The notes below the pieces were generated by a model, which saw nothing but the letters and a program-made list of their open reading frames with translations, ran no database searches and had not been told where the DNA came from. From Streptomyces zingiberis (GTDB lineage Bacteria; Actinomycetota; Actinomycetes; Streptomycetales; Streptomycetaceae), in assembly GCF_012034935.1 (NCBI RefSeq), contig NZ_JAATEN010000002.1:372001-436000 (forward strand): DNA of 64,000 bases, read 5' to 3'. The position numbers and the translations under genes are program-made. Position 1 is the stretch's first letter. Every line of letters starts with the position of its first letter. This document shows, in pieces, positions 1 through 8,507 of this stretch.

Positions 1-444
1 GACCAGCGCGCGGGCCGGGTCCCGGTGGAGGGCCGCCGAGGACAGCAGCCGGTCGGTGGCGGCGTCGTAGAGCTGGGCGCCCTGCCCGCAGACCGCGAGC
101 CCGCTGTAACCGAGCTCCAGCAGGAACCGGCGGCAGGAGGAGGCGGGCCGGCCGGTGACGACGAGATGCAGCGCCCCGGCGCCGGTGGCCAGCTTGAGCG
201 CCTGCCGGGTGCGCAGGGAGACGGTGAGGTCACCGCGGAGCAGGGTGCCGTCCAGGTCGGTGGCGACCACCTGGTACGGCAGTCCGGCCGGCCGTCCGCC
301 GGCCGCGGCGCTCCGCCCGGACGGGCCGCCGGGGATCGCCGTCGGGCCGGAGCGCGCGGGGTCCGTGGGCCCGGCGGGACGGGGTACGGCCGCCGCGCCC
401 CGCACCTCAGCGGGCTCAGCGGGCTCAGCGGGCTCAGCGGGCAT
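1..444 (-). CDS. HAD-superfamily hydrolase (Cof-like), 3' part cut by window edge
   Basis: This is the N-terminal 148 residues of a HAD phosphatase; the rest lies beyond base 1. HAD motif I is DLDGTL near residues 63-68, with nucleophile Asp63 and acid/base Asp65, followed by motif II VVTGRP with Thr97. The sequence between and after these motifs resembles Cof-type sugar-phosphate phosphatases. An unusual 55-residue low-complexity lead precedes the domain. It begins with four Ala-Glu-Pro triplets encoded by a 9-bp tandem repeat. The ATG chosen overlaps the stop of the upstream PAP2 gene by 11 bp, suggesting translational coupling; a GTG at residue 14 is an alternative start. The exact substrate cannot be told. 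Confidence 0.8.
   Translation of the reverse strand, partial: MPAEPAEPAEPAEVRGAAAVPRPAGPTDPARSGPTAIPGGPSGRSAAAGGRPAGLPYQVVATDLDGTLLRGDLTVSLRTRQALKLATGAGALHLVVTGRPASSCRRFLLELGYSGLAVCGQGAQLYDAATDRLLSSAALHRDPARALV
406..441. repeat. Four tandem copies of a 9-bp unit (ctcagcggg)
   Basis: Four perfect head-to-tail copies span the junction of the HAD and PAP2 genes. In the HAD frame they encode Ala-Glu-Pro repeats at the very N terminus. The tract is likely to vary by slippage. Confidence 0.9.
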
Positions 445-1273
445 CGGCCACGGCGGGATGGCGCGGGAGGCGGTGGGACGGCGCGCGGTACCAGAGGCAG
501 GAGAGGGCGTAACCACCGCCCAGGCAGAGCACCCCGCCCACCGCGTCCAGCCAGAAGTGGTTGGCGGTGGCGACGATCACCAGCAGGGTCACCGCCGGGT
601 AGAGCCAGCCGAGCACTTTGGCCCACAGCGCGGGGGCGAGCAGGGCGACGGTGACGCCGCACCACACCGACCAGCCGATGTGCATGGACGGCATCGCCGC
701 GTACTGGTTGGACATCGACGCCAGATTGCCGGAGGCCATCGACCCCCAGGTGCCGTGCACCACCACGGTGTCGATGAACCCGCCGTCCGGCACCAGCCGG
801 GGCGGGGCGAGCGGGAAGAGGTAGTAGCCGAGGAGCGCGAGGCCCGTGGTGAGGAAGAGCACCAGCCGGGAGGCGGCGTAGCGGCCGGGGTGGCGGCGGT
901 ACAGCCACACCAGCACCCCTATGGTCACCACGAAGTGCAAGGTGGCGTAGTAGTAGTTCATCCCCACGATCAGCCAGGTCACCGAGTTGACGGCGTGGTT
1001 GATCGCGTGTTCCACGGCGATGCCGAGCGCTTCCTCCGCCCGCCATATCCAGTCGGCGTTGCGGAGGGCGGCGGCCTTCTGTTCGGGAACGGCGTTGCGG
1101 ATGAGCGAGTACGTCCAGTAACTGACCGCGATCAGCAGGATCTCGAAACGCAGCCGGGGGCGGCGCGGCAGCCTGAGACGGTCGAACGAAAGGCGCTCCC
1201 CCCGGGGCTGTGCTTCCTCGGGCCGCTCGGCGGCCGGTGATTTCTCCAGAGTCCTCACAGTCGCGTCACCCAC
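434..1273 (-). CDS. PAP2-superfamily membrane phosphatase / inositol phosphotransferase-like
   Basis: This 279-residue polytopic membrane protein belongs to the PAP2 superfamily, closest in look to the Aur1/Ipt1-like branch. Conserved motifs are PSMH (residues 195-198) and a later NHFWLD, giving catalytic His239 and Asp243. The classic first motif KxxxxxxRP is replaced by an APPRL segment, as is usual in this branch. About five to six hydrophobic helices are visible (for example residues 45-60 and 90-130). The family acts on lipid phosphates at the membrane; the substrate is unknown. The GTG at 1273 is chosen because it opens just upstream of conserved sequence; a GTG at 1258 is equally possible. 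It follows the LacI gene on the same strand by about 35 bp and overlaps the HAD gene. Confidence 0.8.
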   Translation of the reverse strand: MGDATVRTLEKSPAAERPEEAQPRGERLSFDRLRLPRRPRLRFEILLIAVSYWTYSLIRNAVPEQKAAALRNADWIWRAEEALGIAVEHAINHAVNSVTWLIVGMNYYYATLHFVVTIGVLVWLYRRHPGRYAASRLVLFLTTGLALLGYYLFPLAPPRLVPDGGFIDTVVVHGTWGSMASGNLASMSNQYAAMPSMHIGWSVWCGVTVALLAPALWAKVLGWLYPAVTLLVIVATANHFWLDAVGGVLCLGGGYALSCLWYRAPSHRLPRHPAVADAR

Positions 1274-1308
1274 GCGCCACAGTGTGCCAGACGGCCGCGT
1301 CCCTCCGA

Positions 1309-2388
1309 TCACCCTCCGGCCCGGACGTCGGCCGCGTGCTGCCCGCCGCCTCGCGGGCCGGGGGCGGGCCCGCGCGGGGGAGCCGCCGCGGTCGAGCCAC
1401 GGACCACCAGTTCCGGCAGGAAGATGAACTCGCTGTGCGGGGCGGGGGTGCCCCCGATCTCCTCCAGGAGTGCCCGCACGGCCGCCTGTCCCATGGCCTG
1501 GACGGGCTGACGGATCGTCGTGAGCGGCGGGTCGGTGAAGGCGATCAGCGGGGAGTCGTCGAAACCGGTGACCGAGACGTCCCGGGGGACGGACAGCCCC
1601 CGCCGCCGGGCGGCGCGGATGGCGCCGAGGGCCATCATGTCGCTCGCGCAGACCACGGCCGTGCAGCCACGCCCCAGGAGCGCGTCGGCCGCGGCCTGCC
1701 CGCCCTCCAGGGTGTACAGGGAGTACTCGATCAGCTCCTCGCACTCCTCCGGGGTGGTGCCCAGCTCCTCCCGCATCCCCTGCCGGAACCCCTCGGTCTT
1801 CCGCAGTACGGGGACGAACCGCCGGGGCCCCAGCGCCAGGCCGATCCGGGTGTGGCCGAGCGCCGCGAGATGGGTCACGGCCAGCCGCATCGCCGCGCGG
1901 TCGTCGGGCGAGACGAACGGGGCACGCACCTTCGGCGAGAAGCCGCCCACCAGGACGAACGGGACCCCCTGGCCGCGGAGCCGGTCGTAGCGCCCCATGT
2001 CCGCGGAGGTGTCCGCGTGCAGCCCGGAGACGAAGATGATGCCGGAGACCCCGCGCTCGACCAGCATCTCGGTGAGCTCGTCCTCGGTGGAGCCGCCGGG
2101 CGTCTGGGTGGCCAGCACGGGCGTGTAACCCTGACGGGTGAGGTTCTGCCCGATGACCTGCGCGAGGGCCGGGAAGATGGGGTTGTCCAGCTCCGGGGTG
2201 ATCAGGCCGACCAGGCCGGCGCTGCGCCGCCGCAGCCGGACCGGGCGGTCGTAGCCGAGGACGTCGAGCGCGGCGAGCACGGATTCGCGGGTGGCCGCGG
2301 CCACTCCGGGCTTGCCGTTGAGCACGCGGCTGACGGTGGCCTCGCTGACCCCCGCCTGGGCTGCGATGTCGGCGAGCCGTGCGGTCAT
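1309..2388 (-). CDS. LacI-family transcriptional regulator (MalR-like, copy 1)
   Basis: This 359-residue LacI/GalR regulator has an N-terminal helix-turn-helix (residues 4-24, with AGVSEATVSRVLNG), a hinge near residues 48-58 and a periplasmic-binding-protein-like sensor domain to about residue 330. It lies 24 bp downstream of an alpha-glucosidase gene on the same strand, so the two are probably co-transcribed. It is a clear paralogue of the LacI gene at 11569; the HTH and the sensor-domain segments are nearly the same. By context it probably represses maltose/maltodextrin genes and responds to a maltose-derived sugar. Which copy is the true MalR orthologue cannot be settled here. The C terminus is a Pro/Gly/Arg-rich tail. 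Confidence 0.9.
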   Translation of the reverse strand: MTARLADIAAQAGVSEATVSRVLNGKPGVAAATRESVLAALDVLGYDRPVRLRRRSAGLVGLITPELDNPIFPALAQVIGQNLTRQGYTPVLATQTPGGSTEDELTEMLVERGVSGIIFVSGLHADTSADMGRYDRLRGQGVPFVLVGGFSPKVRAPFVSPDDRAAMRLAVTHLAALGHTRIGLALGPRRFVPVLRKTEGFRQGMREELGTTPEECEELIEYSLYTLEGGQAAADALLGRGCTAVVCASDMMALGAIRAARRRGLSVPRDVSVTGFDDSPLIAFTDPPLTTIRQPVQAMGQAAVRALLEEIGGTPAPHSEFIFLPELVVRGSTAAAPPRGPAPGPRGGGQHAADVRAGG

Positions 2389-2412
2389 GGGCTGGACTGT
2401 ACCGGTCCCGTG

Positions 2413-4320
2413 TCAGATTGCCCACCACACGCAGGATTCGGCCGGAATGCGGACGCTCCCGGCACGGGCCGGTTCCACGGCGCCGGCGCCGTCAGCGCCG
2501 TCAGGGCCGTCAGGGCCGTCACCGGTGCCGTCGTGGCTCCCGTCTCCGGCCCCGCCGGACGCGGGGGCGGGGGGCGTGGAGCCGAGCAGGGGCCTGCCAC
2601 CGGGGTGGGGGAGGTCAACGGGGTGGCCGAGGGTGTTGAGGACGCAGACCACGGCGTCCCCGGCCCCCGCCTCGCCGTCCCCGCCGTGCCCCGGCCCGTC
2701 TCCGGCCGCTCCCGCCCGCGCGCTTGCCTGCGCGCTTGCCCGCGTACCCGCCCGCGCACCCCCGCCGTCCCGGCGCGGCCCGTCGGCGGAGGTGCGGAGG
2801 AAGGCCAGCACGCCGTCGGGCGCCGCCAGCCAGCGGATCCGCTCCCCGGCGCCGAGCGCGGGGTGCTCCCGGCGCAGGGCCAGCGCGGAGCGGTAGAGCT
2901 CCAGGGTGGAGGCGGGGTCGCCGCTCTGGGCCTCGACGCTGAGCCCCGCCCAGCTCTCCGGCTGCGGGAGCCAGCTCGGGCCGCCCGGCTCGGGCCCGAA
3001 GCCGTACGGGGGCTCGGTGCCGGACCAGGGGAGCGGGACCCGGCAGCCCTCCCGCGCGCCTTCCCGTCCCTTACCCCCCGAGGCGGAATCCCCGCCGCCG
3101 AGCGTGGCCAGGTCGGTGACCTGGGGGAGGCCCAGTTCCTCGCCCTGGTAGAGGTAGGCGGAGCCGGGCAGGGCCAGCATCAGCAGCAGGGCGGCGCGGG
3201 CCCGGCGCAGCCCGCGCTCCGGGTCTCCGCCGGCGTAGCGGGTGGTGTGGCGGACCACGTCGTGGTTGGAGAGCACCCAGGTGGTGGTGGCGCCGACGAC
3301 GGCGGCGGCGGAGAGAGAGGCGTCGATGACGGAGCGCAGCTCCCCGGCGTCCCAGGCGCTGCGCAGGAACTGGAAGTTGAACGCCTGGTGGAGTTCGTCG
3401 GGGCGCAGGTAGAGAGCGGTGCGGTCGACGCTGGGCGTCCAGGCCTCGGCCACCGCGATCCGCGGCCCCGGGTACTCGTCGAGGACCTGGCGCCAGGACC
3501 GGTAGATCTCGTGCACCCCGTCCTGCTCGAAGAACGGCAGGTACTCCGTGCAGAGCAGCCGCGCCTGCTCGCTGGGGGCGATGTCGGGGAGTCCGGGTTC
3601 CTTGACGAGCCCGTGGGCCACGTCGATGCGGAAGCCGTCGGCGCCCAGGTCCAGCCAGCGGCGGAGGATGGAGCGGAACTCGTCGCGGACGGCGGGGTGC
3701 TGCCAGTTGAGATCGGGCTGCCCGGGGGAGAAGAGGTGGAGGTACCACGCGCCGGGGGTGCCGTCCGGGTCCGTGGTGCGGGTCCAGGCGGGGCCACCGA
3801 AGACGGACTCCCAGTCGTTGGGCGGTACCTCGCCGTGCGCGCCCTTGCCGGGCCGGAACCAGTAGCGCCCGCGGAGCGGGGAGCCGGGCCCCTCGCGCAG
3901 CGCCTGGCGGAACCAGGGGTGCTGTTCGGAGGTGTGGTTGGGGACGATGTCCAGGATGATCCGCAGGCCCCGGGCGTGGAGATCGTGGATCAGGGCGCGG
4001 AGCTCGTCCAGGTTCCCGAAGAGGGGGTCGACCTCCCGGTAGTCGGAGACGTCGTAACCGGCGTCGGCCTGCGGGGACCGGTAGACGGGGGTGAGCCAGA
4101 CGGCGTCCACGCCGAGCCGGGCCAGATACGGCAGCCGCTCGCGGACGCCGCGCAGATCGCCGATGCCGTCCCCGTCGGCGTCGGCGAAGGAGCGGACGAA
4201 GATCTGGTAGATCACCGCGCCCCGCCACCAGCGGCCGCCGGGGCGGACGGGGGAGCGCACGGCTGCCGGCGCGGTGCGGGGCCGGTCAGGGCGGGCGGTC
4301 GTGTGCGCGCGGGTCGTCAT
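2413..4320 (-). CDS. aglA: GH13 alpha-glucosidase (AglA-like, copy 1)
   Basis: This 635-residue intracellular GH13 enzyme should release glucose from imported maltodextrins; there is no signal peptide. Catalytic residues are visible: nucleophile Asp233 in DGFRIDVAHG, acid/base Glu292 in VAEAW, and stabiliser Asp354 in SNHDVV. The N terminus carries the typical WWRGAVIYQI start of the barrel. Compared with its paralogue at 9860 it has extra low-complexity Gly/Ala/Asp/Arg-rich insertions in the C-terminal beta-domain (about residues 515-625). This suggests drift of a loop region. It is followed after 24 bp by a LacI gene. A 161-bp tract at 3125-3285 differs from copy 2 at only two silent positions. 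Confidence 0.92.
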   Translation of the reverse strand: MTTRAHTTARPDRPRTAPAAVRSPVRPGGRWWRGAVIYQIFVRSFADADGDGIGDLRGVRERLPYLARLGVDAVWLTPVYRSPQADAGYDVSDYREVDPLFGNLDELRALIHDLHARGLRIILDIVPNHTSEQHPWFRQALREGPGSPLRGRYWFRPGKGAHGEVPPNDWESVFGGPAWTRTTDPDGTPGAWYLHLFSPGQPDLNWQHPAVRDEFRSILRRWLDLGADGFRIDVAHGLVKEPGLPDIAPSEQARLLCTEYLPFFEQDGVHEIYRSWRQVLDEYPGPRIAVAEAWTPSVDRTALYLRPDELHQAFNFQFLRSAWDAGELRSVIDASLSAAAVVGATTTWVLSNHDVVRHTTRYAGGDPERGLRRARAALLLMLALPGSAYLYQGEELGLPQVTDLATLGGGDSASGGKGREGAREGCRVPLPWSGTEPPYGFGPEPGGPSWLPQPESWAGLSVEAQSGDPASTLELYRSALALRREHPALGAGERIRWLAAPDGVLAFLRTSADGPRRDGGGARAGTRASAQASARAGAAGDGPGHGGDGEAGAGDAVVCVLNTLGHPVDLPHPGGRPLLGSTPPAPASGGAGDGSHDGTGDGPDGPDGADGAGAVEPARAGSVRIPAESCVWWAI

Positions 4321-4593
4321 CGTCGTCTCCCCTTCGGTGGGCCGGTGCGGCGCGGGGACGCCGGCAGGGACAACGCGCGGCGGGTCCCCTTGGTGACGGA
4401 GGGACTCGTGGGACGGGGTGGCGTGCCCCGGGCGGTGGTCGGCGGGCCGGCCCCGTCCGGCCGTGGGGGCGCCCGCTCCCGGCCACCGTGGACCGGACGC
4501 TCTCCGGTGTGGCCGGATCGTCGCGGGACCGGTGAGCGGAGGGCGGGCCTCCCGCGGCCCCGGCCGCGGAAGGCCCCGGACGGTGGAGCGGGC

Positions 4594-5502
4594 TCAGATG
4601 AGGACCACGATCTTCCCCCGGGTGTGTCCGCTCTCGGAGTGCGCGTGGGCTTCCCGGATCTGTTCGAGCGGGTAGGTCCGCTCGATGCGGGGGGTGTAGC
4701 GGCCCCGCCGGCCGAGTTCACCCACGTCGGCGAGGAGCGCGGGGTCGTTCCGGGCGTTGGCCACATGGACCCCCAAGCGTTCCGCGTTGGCGTGGTCGGC
4801 GACCGTCGACACCCGGGCGGGGTCGCCGCCCACGATCGCGACGAGGTCGGCCAGGGATCCGGAGGCCGCGGTGTCGAACGCGAGGTCGACCCCGCCCGGG
4901 GCCAGGGTGGCCACGCGCTCCGCGAGGCCCGGGCCGTAGGTGGTGGGGATGGCTCCGAGAGAGGCGAGGAACTCCTGGTTGCGCTCACCGGCCGTCCCGA
5001 TCACGGTGGCGCCCTGAGCCACCGCGATCTCCACCGCGGCGCTTCCCACGCCGCCGGAGGCGCCCTCGACGAGAAGGGTGCGTCCCTCCAGGGGGCCGAG
5101 CACCGTCAGCCCGCTCATCGCGGTCACGGGCGCCAGGCCGGCGCCGGCGGCCTCCTCGTCGGACCAGGCGGTGGGCGCGGGGGCCCAGGCCGAGAGCACG
5201 GCCAGTTCCGCCGTCGCGCCGGTGACCCCGCCCAGCCCGAACACGCGGTCGCCGACGCTCACCCCGTCCACCCCTGCGCCGATCTCGTCGACGACACCGG
5301 TGGCGTCCCGTCCGGGAATCGCCGGCAGGTCCACGGGGATCCGCTCCCGCGCCGCGCCGGAGCGCACCTTCCAGTCGATGGGGTTGACGCCGGCCGCCGC
5401 GACACGGACGCGGATCTCACCGGCCCCGGGATGCGGGTCCGGCACCTCCTCGACCACCAGGGTCTCCACATCGCCGAACTCGTGATACCGTGCTGCGCGC
5501 AT
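4594..5502 (-). CDS. Zinc-independent NADP-dependent quinone oxidoreductase (MDR family)
   Basis: This 302-residue medium-chain dehydrogenase/reductase of the QOR type has an N-terminal GroES-like domain (residues 25-110) and a Rossmann fold with the glycine motif VEGASGGVGSAAVEIA around residues 135-150. The zinc ligands of alcohol dehydrogenases are absent. The C-terminal HTRGKIVV motif is typical of the family. The role is probably NADPH-dependent reduction of quinones or enals in detoxification. The ATG at 5502 starts directly at the conserved MRAARYHEFG; longer upstream starts add no conserved sequence. It stands alone, with a MerR-type promoter about 80-115 bp upstream, which suggests induction by a stress signal. 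It is functionally unrelated to the flanking maltose genes. Confidence 0.88.
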   Translation of the reverse strand: MRAARYHEFGDVETLVVEEVPDPHPGAGEIRVRVAAAGVNPIDWKVRSGAARERIPVDLPAIPGRDATGVVDEIGAGVDGVSVGDRVFGLGGVTGATAELAVLSAWAPAPTAWSDEEAAGAGLAPVTAMSGLTVLGPLEGRTLLVEGASGGVGSAAVEIAVAQGATVIGTAGERNQEFLASLGAIPTTYGPGLAERVATLAPGGVDLAFDTAASGSLADLVAIVGGDPARVSTVADHANAERLGVHVANARNDPALLADVGELGRRGRYTPRIERTYPLEQIREAHAHSESGHTRGKIVVLI

Positions 5503-5583
5503 GACGTTCCGCCTTTCCGCACGGCCCGGTCCGGCCGCGTGTGAGGTCACGGGGTGAATGCCCGGCGGGCGCCGGCACTCTCC

Positions 5584-5615
5584 AAGCTAAAAGCTCACAT
5601 CGGTGTGAGGTGCAA
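5584..5615 (-). promoter_or_regulatory. MerR-type promoter of the quinone oxidoreductase gene
   Basis: On the minus strand a -35 element TTGCAC (5610-5615) and a -10 element TAGCTT (5584-5589) are 20 bp apart. The over-long spacer contains a perfect dyad, CTCACA-N4-TGTGAG (5594-5609). A long spacer filled by a dyad is the hallmark of promoters activated by MerR/SoxR-type regulators. No MerR gene is adjacent; the nearest is at 16803. Confidence 0.6.
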
Positions 5616-5864
5616 GTCGGGCGGGCCGCCCGGGTGACGGAGGGCCGGTGCGCATCGGTGAGGCCGCCCGCGCCCGCGCCCGAGCCCGCGGTGGCGGCGG
5701 CAGGCCGGCGCGAGGGTCCGGCAGCCCCGCGCGGCGTCGGGAACCGCGCACCGCGCGCCGACGGCCCGGCCCGGCGGGGCGCGCTCCGGCCGCGTGCGTC
5801 CCTCGCGGGTGCCGCGGGCCACGGTGGCGGTGTACGGGGCCGCAGGCCGGAAGTCGTATCACCA

Positions 5865-5878
5865 TGCAAAGTCTTGCA
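5865..5878. promoter_or_regulatory. Operator-like dyad 1 upstream of malE
   Basis: TGCAA-N4-TTGCA is a perfect inverted repeat about 250 bp before malE. Its right half continues as CTTGCAGC, the motif that recurs at the second malE site and at the amylase promoter. CTTGCAG-type repeats are known in Streptomyces amylase and mal control regions, where LacI-type MalR/Reg1 acts. Binding by either local LacI protein is inferred. Confidence 0.5.
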
Positions 5879-5978
5879 GCGGCGGCCCGCTCCCGGGGCG
5901 GCGGAGGGAGGCTCGGATCCCGGACGTCAAGAGGGTGGAGGCTACCGTGCAGACACGTGGCCGTAACGATCCGGGCTT

Positions 5979-5999
5979 CTTGCAGAAAGTTGCCGCAAG
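5979..5999. promoter_or_regulatory. MalR-type operator upstream of malE
   Basis: A 21-bp site with arms CTTGC and GCAAG (N11 between) and an internal TTGC lies about 125 bp before the malE start. It matches the amylase-promoter site at 17454-17474 at about two thirds of positions, including both outer arms. This is the best candidate binding site for the LacI-type regulators of this locus. Confidence 0.6.
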
Positions 6000-6123
6000 G
6001 GGTTTCGGCCACCTTGCGTCCCTGTTACGTTCCCCGTACACCCGGCGCCGCGACGGCGCGGCCAGGGCGGGACGCCCCCGCGGGGCCCCGGCCGACTCGG
6101 GCATCTCATGAAGGAGTTACACC

Positions 6124-7416
6124 ATGCGGCGTGGCATAGCGGCCACCGCGCTGGTCGCGACGCTCTCCCTGGCGGCGGCCGGATGCGGCGGGGACGGCGA
6201 CAGCGGCGATGGCGGGAACGGCGGGAAGGGGGGCTCGGGTGAGCTCTCCGGCACCGTGACCTTCTGGGACACCTCCAACGAGGCCGAGAAGGCCTTCTTC
6301 GAGAAGACCGCCGAGGCCTTCGAGAAGGAGCACCCGAAGGTCGACGTCCGTTACGTCAACGTCCCCTTCGGCGAGGCCAACGGCAAGTTCAAGAACGCCG
6401 CGGGCGGCGGCGGCTCCGGCGCGCCCGACGTGATGCGCACCGAGGTCGCCTGGGTCGCCGACTTCGCCAAGATCGGCTACCTCGCCCCGCTGGACGGCAC
6501 GGGCGCCGTCGAGGACAAGGACGACTTCCTGGAGCAGCCCTGGGGCTCCACCCAGTACGACGGCAAGACCTACGGCGTGCCGCAGGTCACCGACACCCTC
6601 GCGCTCTTCTACAACAAGAAGCTGCTGAAGGAGGCCGGCGTCGAGGTCCCCGAGTCCTTCGCGGACATCAAGGCCTCCGCCGCGAAGTTCGAGAAGGACG
6701 GCGTCACCCCCTTCTACATGCGCGGTGACGACCCCTACTGGTTCCTGCCCTTCCTCTACGGCGAGGGCGGCGACATGGTCGACGACGAGGCGAAGAAGAT
6801 CACCATCGACGACGGCCCCGGCGCCGGCGCCTTCGAGGCGATCAGGGACCTCGTGGACTCCGGAGCCGCGACGACGGACATCACCGACGGCTGGGAGAAC
6901 ATGCAGAAGTCCTTCAAGGACGGCAAGGTCGCGATGATGATCAACGGCCCCTGGGCCATCGAGGACACCCTCGCGGGCAAGGAGTTCAAGGACGAGAAGG
7001 ACAACCTGGGCGTCGCCGCCGTCCCGGCCGGCGGCAAGGCCCAGGGTGCCCCGCAGGGCGGCCACAACCTCTCCGTCTACGCGGGCTCGAAGAATCTGGA
7101 CGCCTCCTACGCGTTCGTGGAGTACATGAGTTCCGCGAAGGTGCAGAAGGCCACCACCGAGGAGCTGAGCCTGCTGCCGACCCGCACCTCGGTCTACGCG
7201 GAGGCGTCCGTCAAGGACAACCAGATGGTCCAGTTCTTCAAGCCGGCCGTGGACAAGGCCGTCCAGCGCCCCTGGATCGCCGAGGGCAACTCCCTCTTCG
7301 AGCCCATCCGCGTCCAGCTCGCCGACGTGCTGACGGGCAAGACGAAGCCGCGGGCCGCCGCGGACAAGGTCGGCGAGGAGTACGCGAAGCTCCTCAAGGA
7401 CGGGGACTGGAAGTAG
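6124..7416 (+). CDS. malE: Maltose/maltodextrin ABC transporter, solute-binding lipoprotein
   Basis: This 430-residue family-1 extracellular solute-binding protein captures maltodextrins at the cell surface. It has a lipoprotein signal peptide with lipobox LAAAGC (acylated Cys21), followed by a Gly/Asp-rich linker (residues 22-40) and the two-lobed binding domain (for example VTFWDTSNEAEKAFFE near residue 45). The ribosome site AAGGAG is about eight bases before the ATG. It heads the malE-malF-malG run (65-bp gap to malF, then overlap). The upstream region carries two dyads suggesting LacI-type control. No ATPase gene is nearby; in Streptomyces the shared MsiK ATPase usually drives such importers. 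Confidence 0.95.
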   Translation: MRRGIAATALVATLSLAAAGCGGDGDSGDGGNGGKGGSGELSGTVTFWDTSNEAEKAFFEKTAEAFEKEHPKVDVRYVNVPFGEANGKFKNAAGGGGSGAPDVMRTEVAWVADFAKIGYLAPLDGTGAVEDKDDFLEQPWGSTQYDGKTYGVPQVTDTLALFYNKKLLKEAGVEVPESFADIKASAAKFEKDGVTPFYMRGDDPYWFLPFLYGEGGDMVDDEAKKITIDDGPGAGAFEAIRDLVDSGAATTDITDGWENMQKSFKDGKVAMMINGPWAIEDTLAGKEFKDEKDNLGVAAVPAGGKAQGAPQGGHNLSVYAGSKNLDASYAFVEYMSSAKVQKATTEELSLLPTRTSVYAEASVKDNQMVQFFKPAVDKAVQRPWIAEGNSLFEPIRVQLADVLTGKTKPRAAADKVGEEYAKLLKDGDWK

Positions 7417-7481
7417 ACGGAGCACGAGCCGCGGGCGCGACGGGCGCCGCGGACGACTCGGGGAGAGGCTGACCGACGACC

Positions 7482-8507
7482 ATGGCTGTCGAGACCGGCC
7501 GGTCGGCGGAACCGGCCGCGGGCGCGCGGAAGAGCGCCCGCGGCCGGGCCCGCGGCACCGGCGAACCATCCGGAGGGGCGCCCGGGCGGCTGCGCCGCGC
7601 CCTGGCCACGCACTGGTACGCCTGGGCCATGGTGGCCCCGGTGGTCATCGTCATCGGCGTGATCATCGGCTATCCGCTCGCCCGCGGTGTGTACCTGTCG
7701 CTGACCGACGCCGACGAGGCCAACGTCGCCCGCACCATCGGCGTCAACGAGATCGAGGCGACCTACGAGTTCACCGGCCTGGAGAACTACCGGGCGGTCC
7801 TCACCGACTCCGTCTTCTGGGACCGGCTCGGCTGGACGGTGGTGTGGACGGTCGGCTGTGTCTCGATCACCTTCCTCATCGGCCTGGTCCTGGCCAACAT
7901 GCTCAACCGCAAGGTCAGCGGCCGGGCCGCCTACCGGATGGCGCTGATCCTGCCCTGGGGCATCCCGGCGTTCGTCTCCGTCTTCGCCTGGCGGATGCTC
8001 TACAACGAGAAGAACGGCATCCTCAACCAGGTCCTGGCCGGCGGCGGCATCGACGGGGTGCCCTGGCTGGCCGACCCGGCCTGGGCCAAGATCTCCGTCA
8101 TCGCGGTCAACGTCTGGCTCGGGGTGCCGTTCATGCTCGTCGCCCTGCTGGGCGCCCTCCAGTCCATACCCGGCGAGCTGCTGGAGGCCGCCGAGATGGA
8201 CGGGGCCGGCGCCTGGCAGCGGTTCCGCAACGTGACGCTGCCCGGCATCCGCTCGGTCAGCTCCACGGTGATCCTGCTCTCCACGATCTGGACCTTCAAC
8301 ATGTTCCCGGTGATCTTCCTGCTCACCCGGGGCGGGCCCGGTGACTCCACGGAGATCCTGGTCACCTACGCCTACCGGCTGTCGTTCCTGAACAGCCCGC
8401 GGGACTTCGCCGGTTCGGCGGCCTGGGGCGTGCTGATCCTGCTGATCCTCATGCTCTTCGCGGTGGTCTACCGCCGCTCGCTCCGCAAGCAGGGAGAGGT
8501 GTGGTGA
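7482..8507 (+). CDS. malF: Maltose ABC transporter permease (MalF-type)
   Basis: This 341-residue inner permease subunit has a positively charged, low-complexity cytoplasmic N terminus of about 45 residues, then a first helix (WYAWAMVAPVVIVIGVIIGY). About six transmembrane helices follow. The EAA loop that contacts the ATPase is present as EAAEMDGAGAWQRFRNVTLP near residue 235. It pairs with MalG to form the channel for maltodextrins delivered by MalE. The stop overlaps the malG start, indicating translational coupling. Confidence 0.95.
   Translation: MAVETGRSAEPAAGARKSARGRARGTGEPSGGAPGRLRRALATHWYAWAMVAPVVIVIGVIIGYPLARGVYLSLTDADEANVARTIGVNEIEATYEFTGLENYRAVLTDSVFWDRLGWTVVWTVGCVSITFLIGLVLANMLNRKVSGRAAYRMALILPWGIPAFVSVFAWRMLYNEKNGILNQVLAGGGIDGVPWLADPAWAKISVIAVNVWLGVPFMLVALLGALQSIPGELLEAAEMDGAGAWQRFRNVTLPGIRSVSSTVILLSTIWTFNMFPVIFLLTRGGPGDSTEILVTYAYRLSFLNSPRDFAGSAAWGVLILLILMLFAVVYRRSLRKQGEVW

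Noticed and set aside
1210..5544. A very long plus-strand open frame (over 1400 codons) opposite LacI, aglA and the oxidoreductase genes
   Set aside because: It is the antisense shadow of three well-supported minus-strand genes; its protein is Gly/Ala/Arg/Val-biased with no domain, as expected from GC-rich antisense frames.
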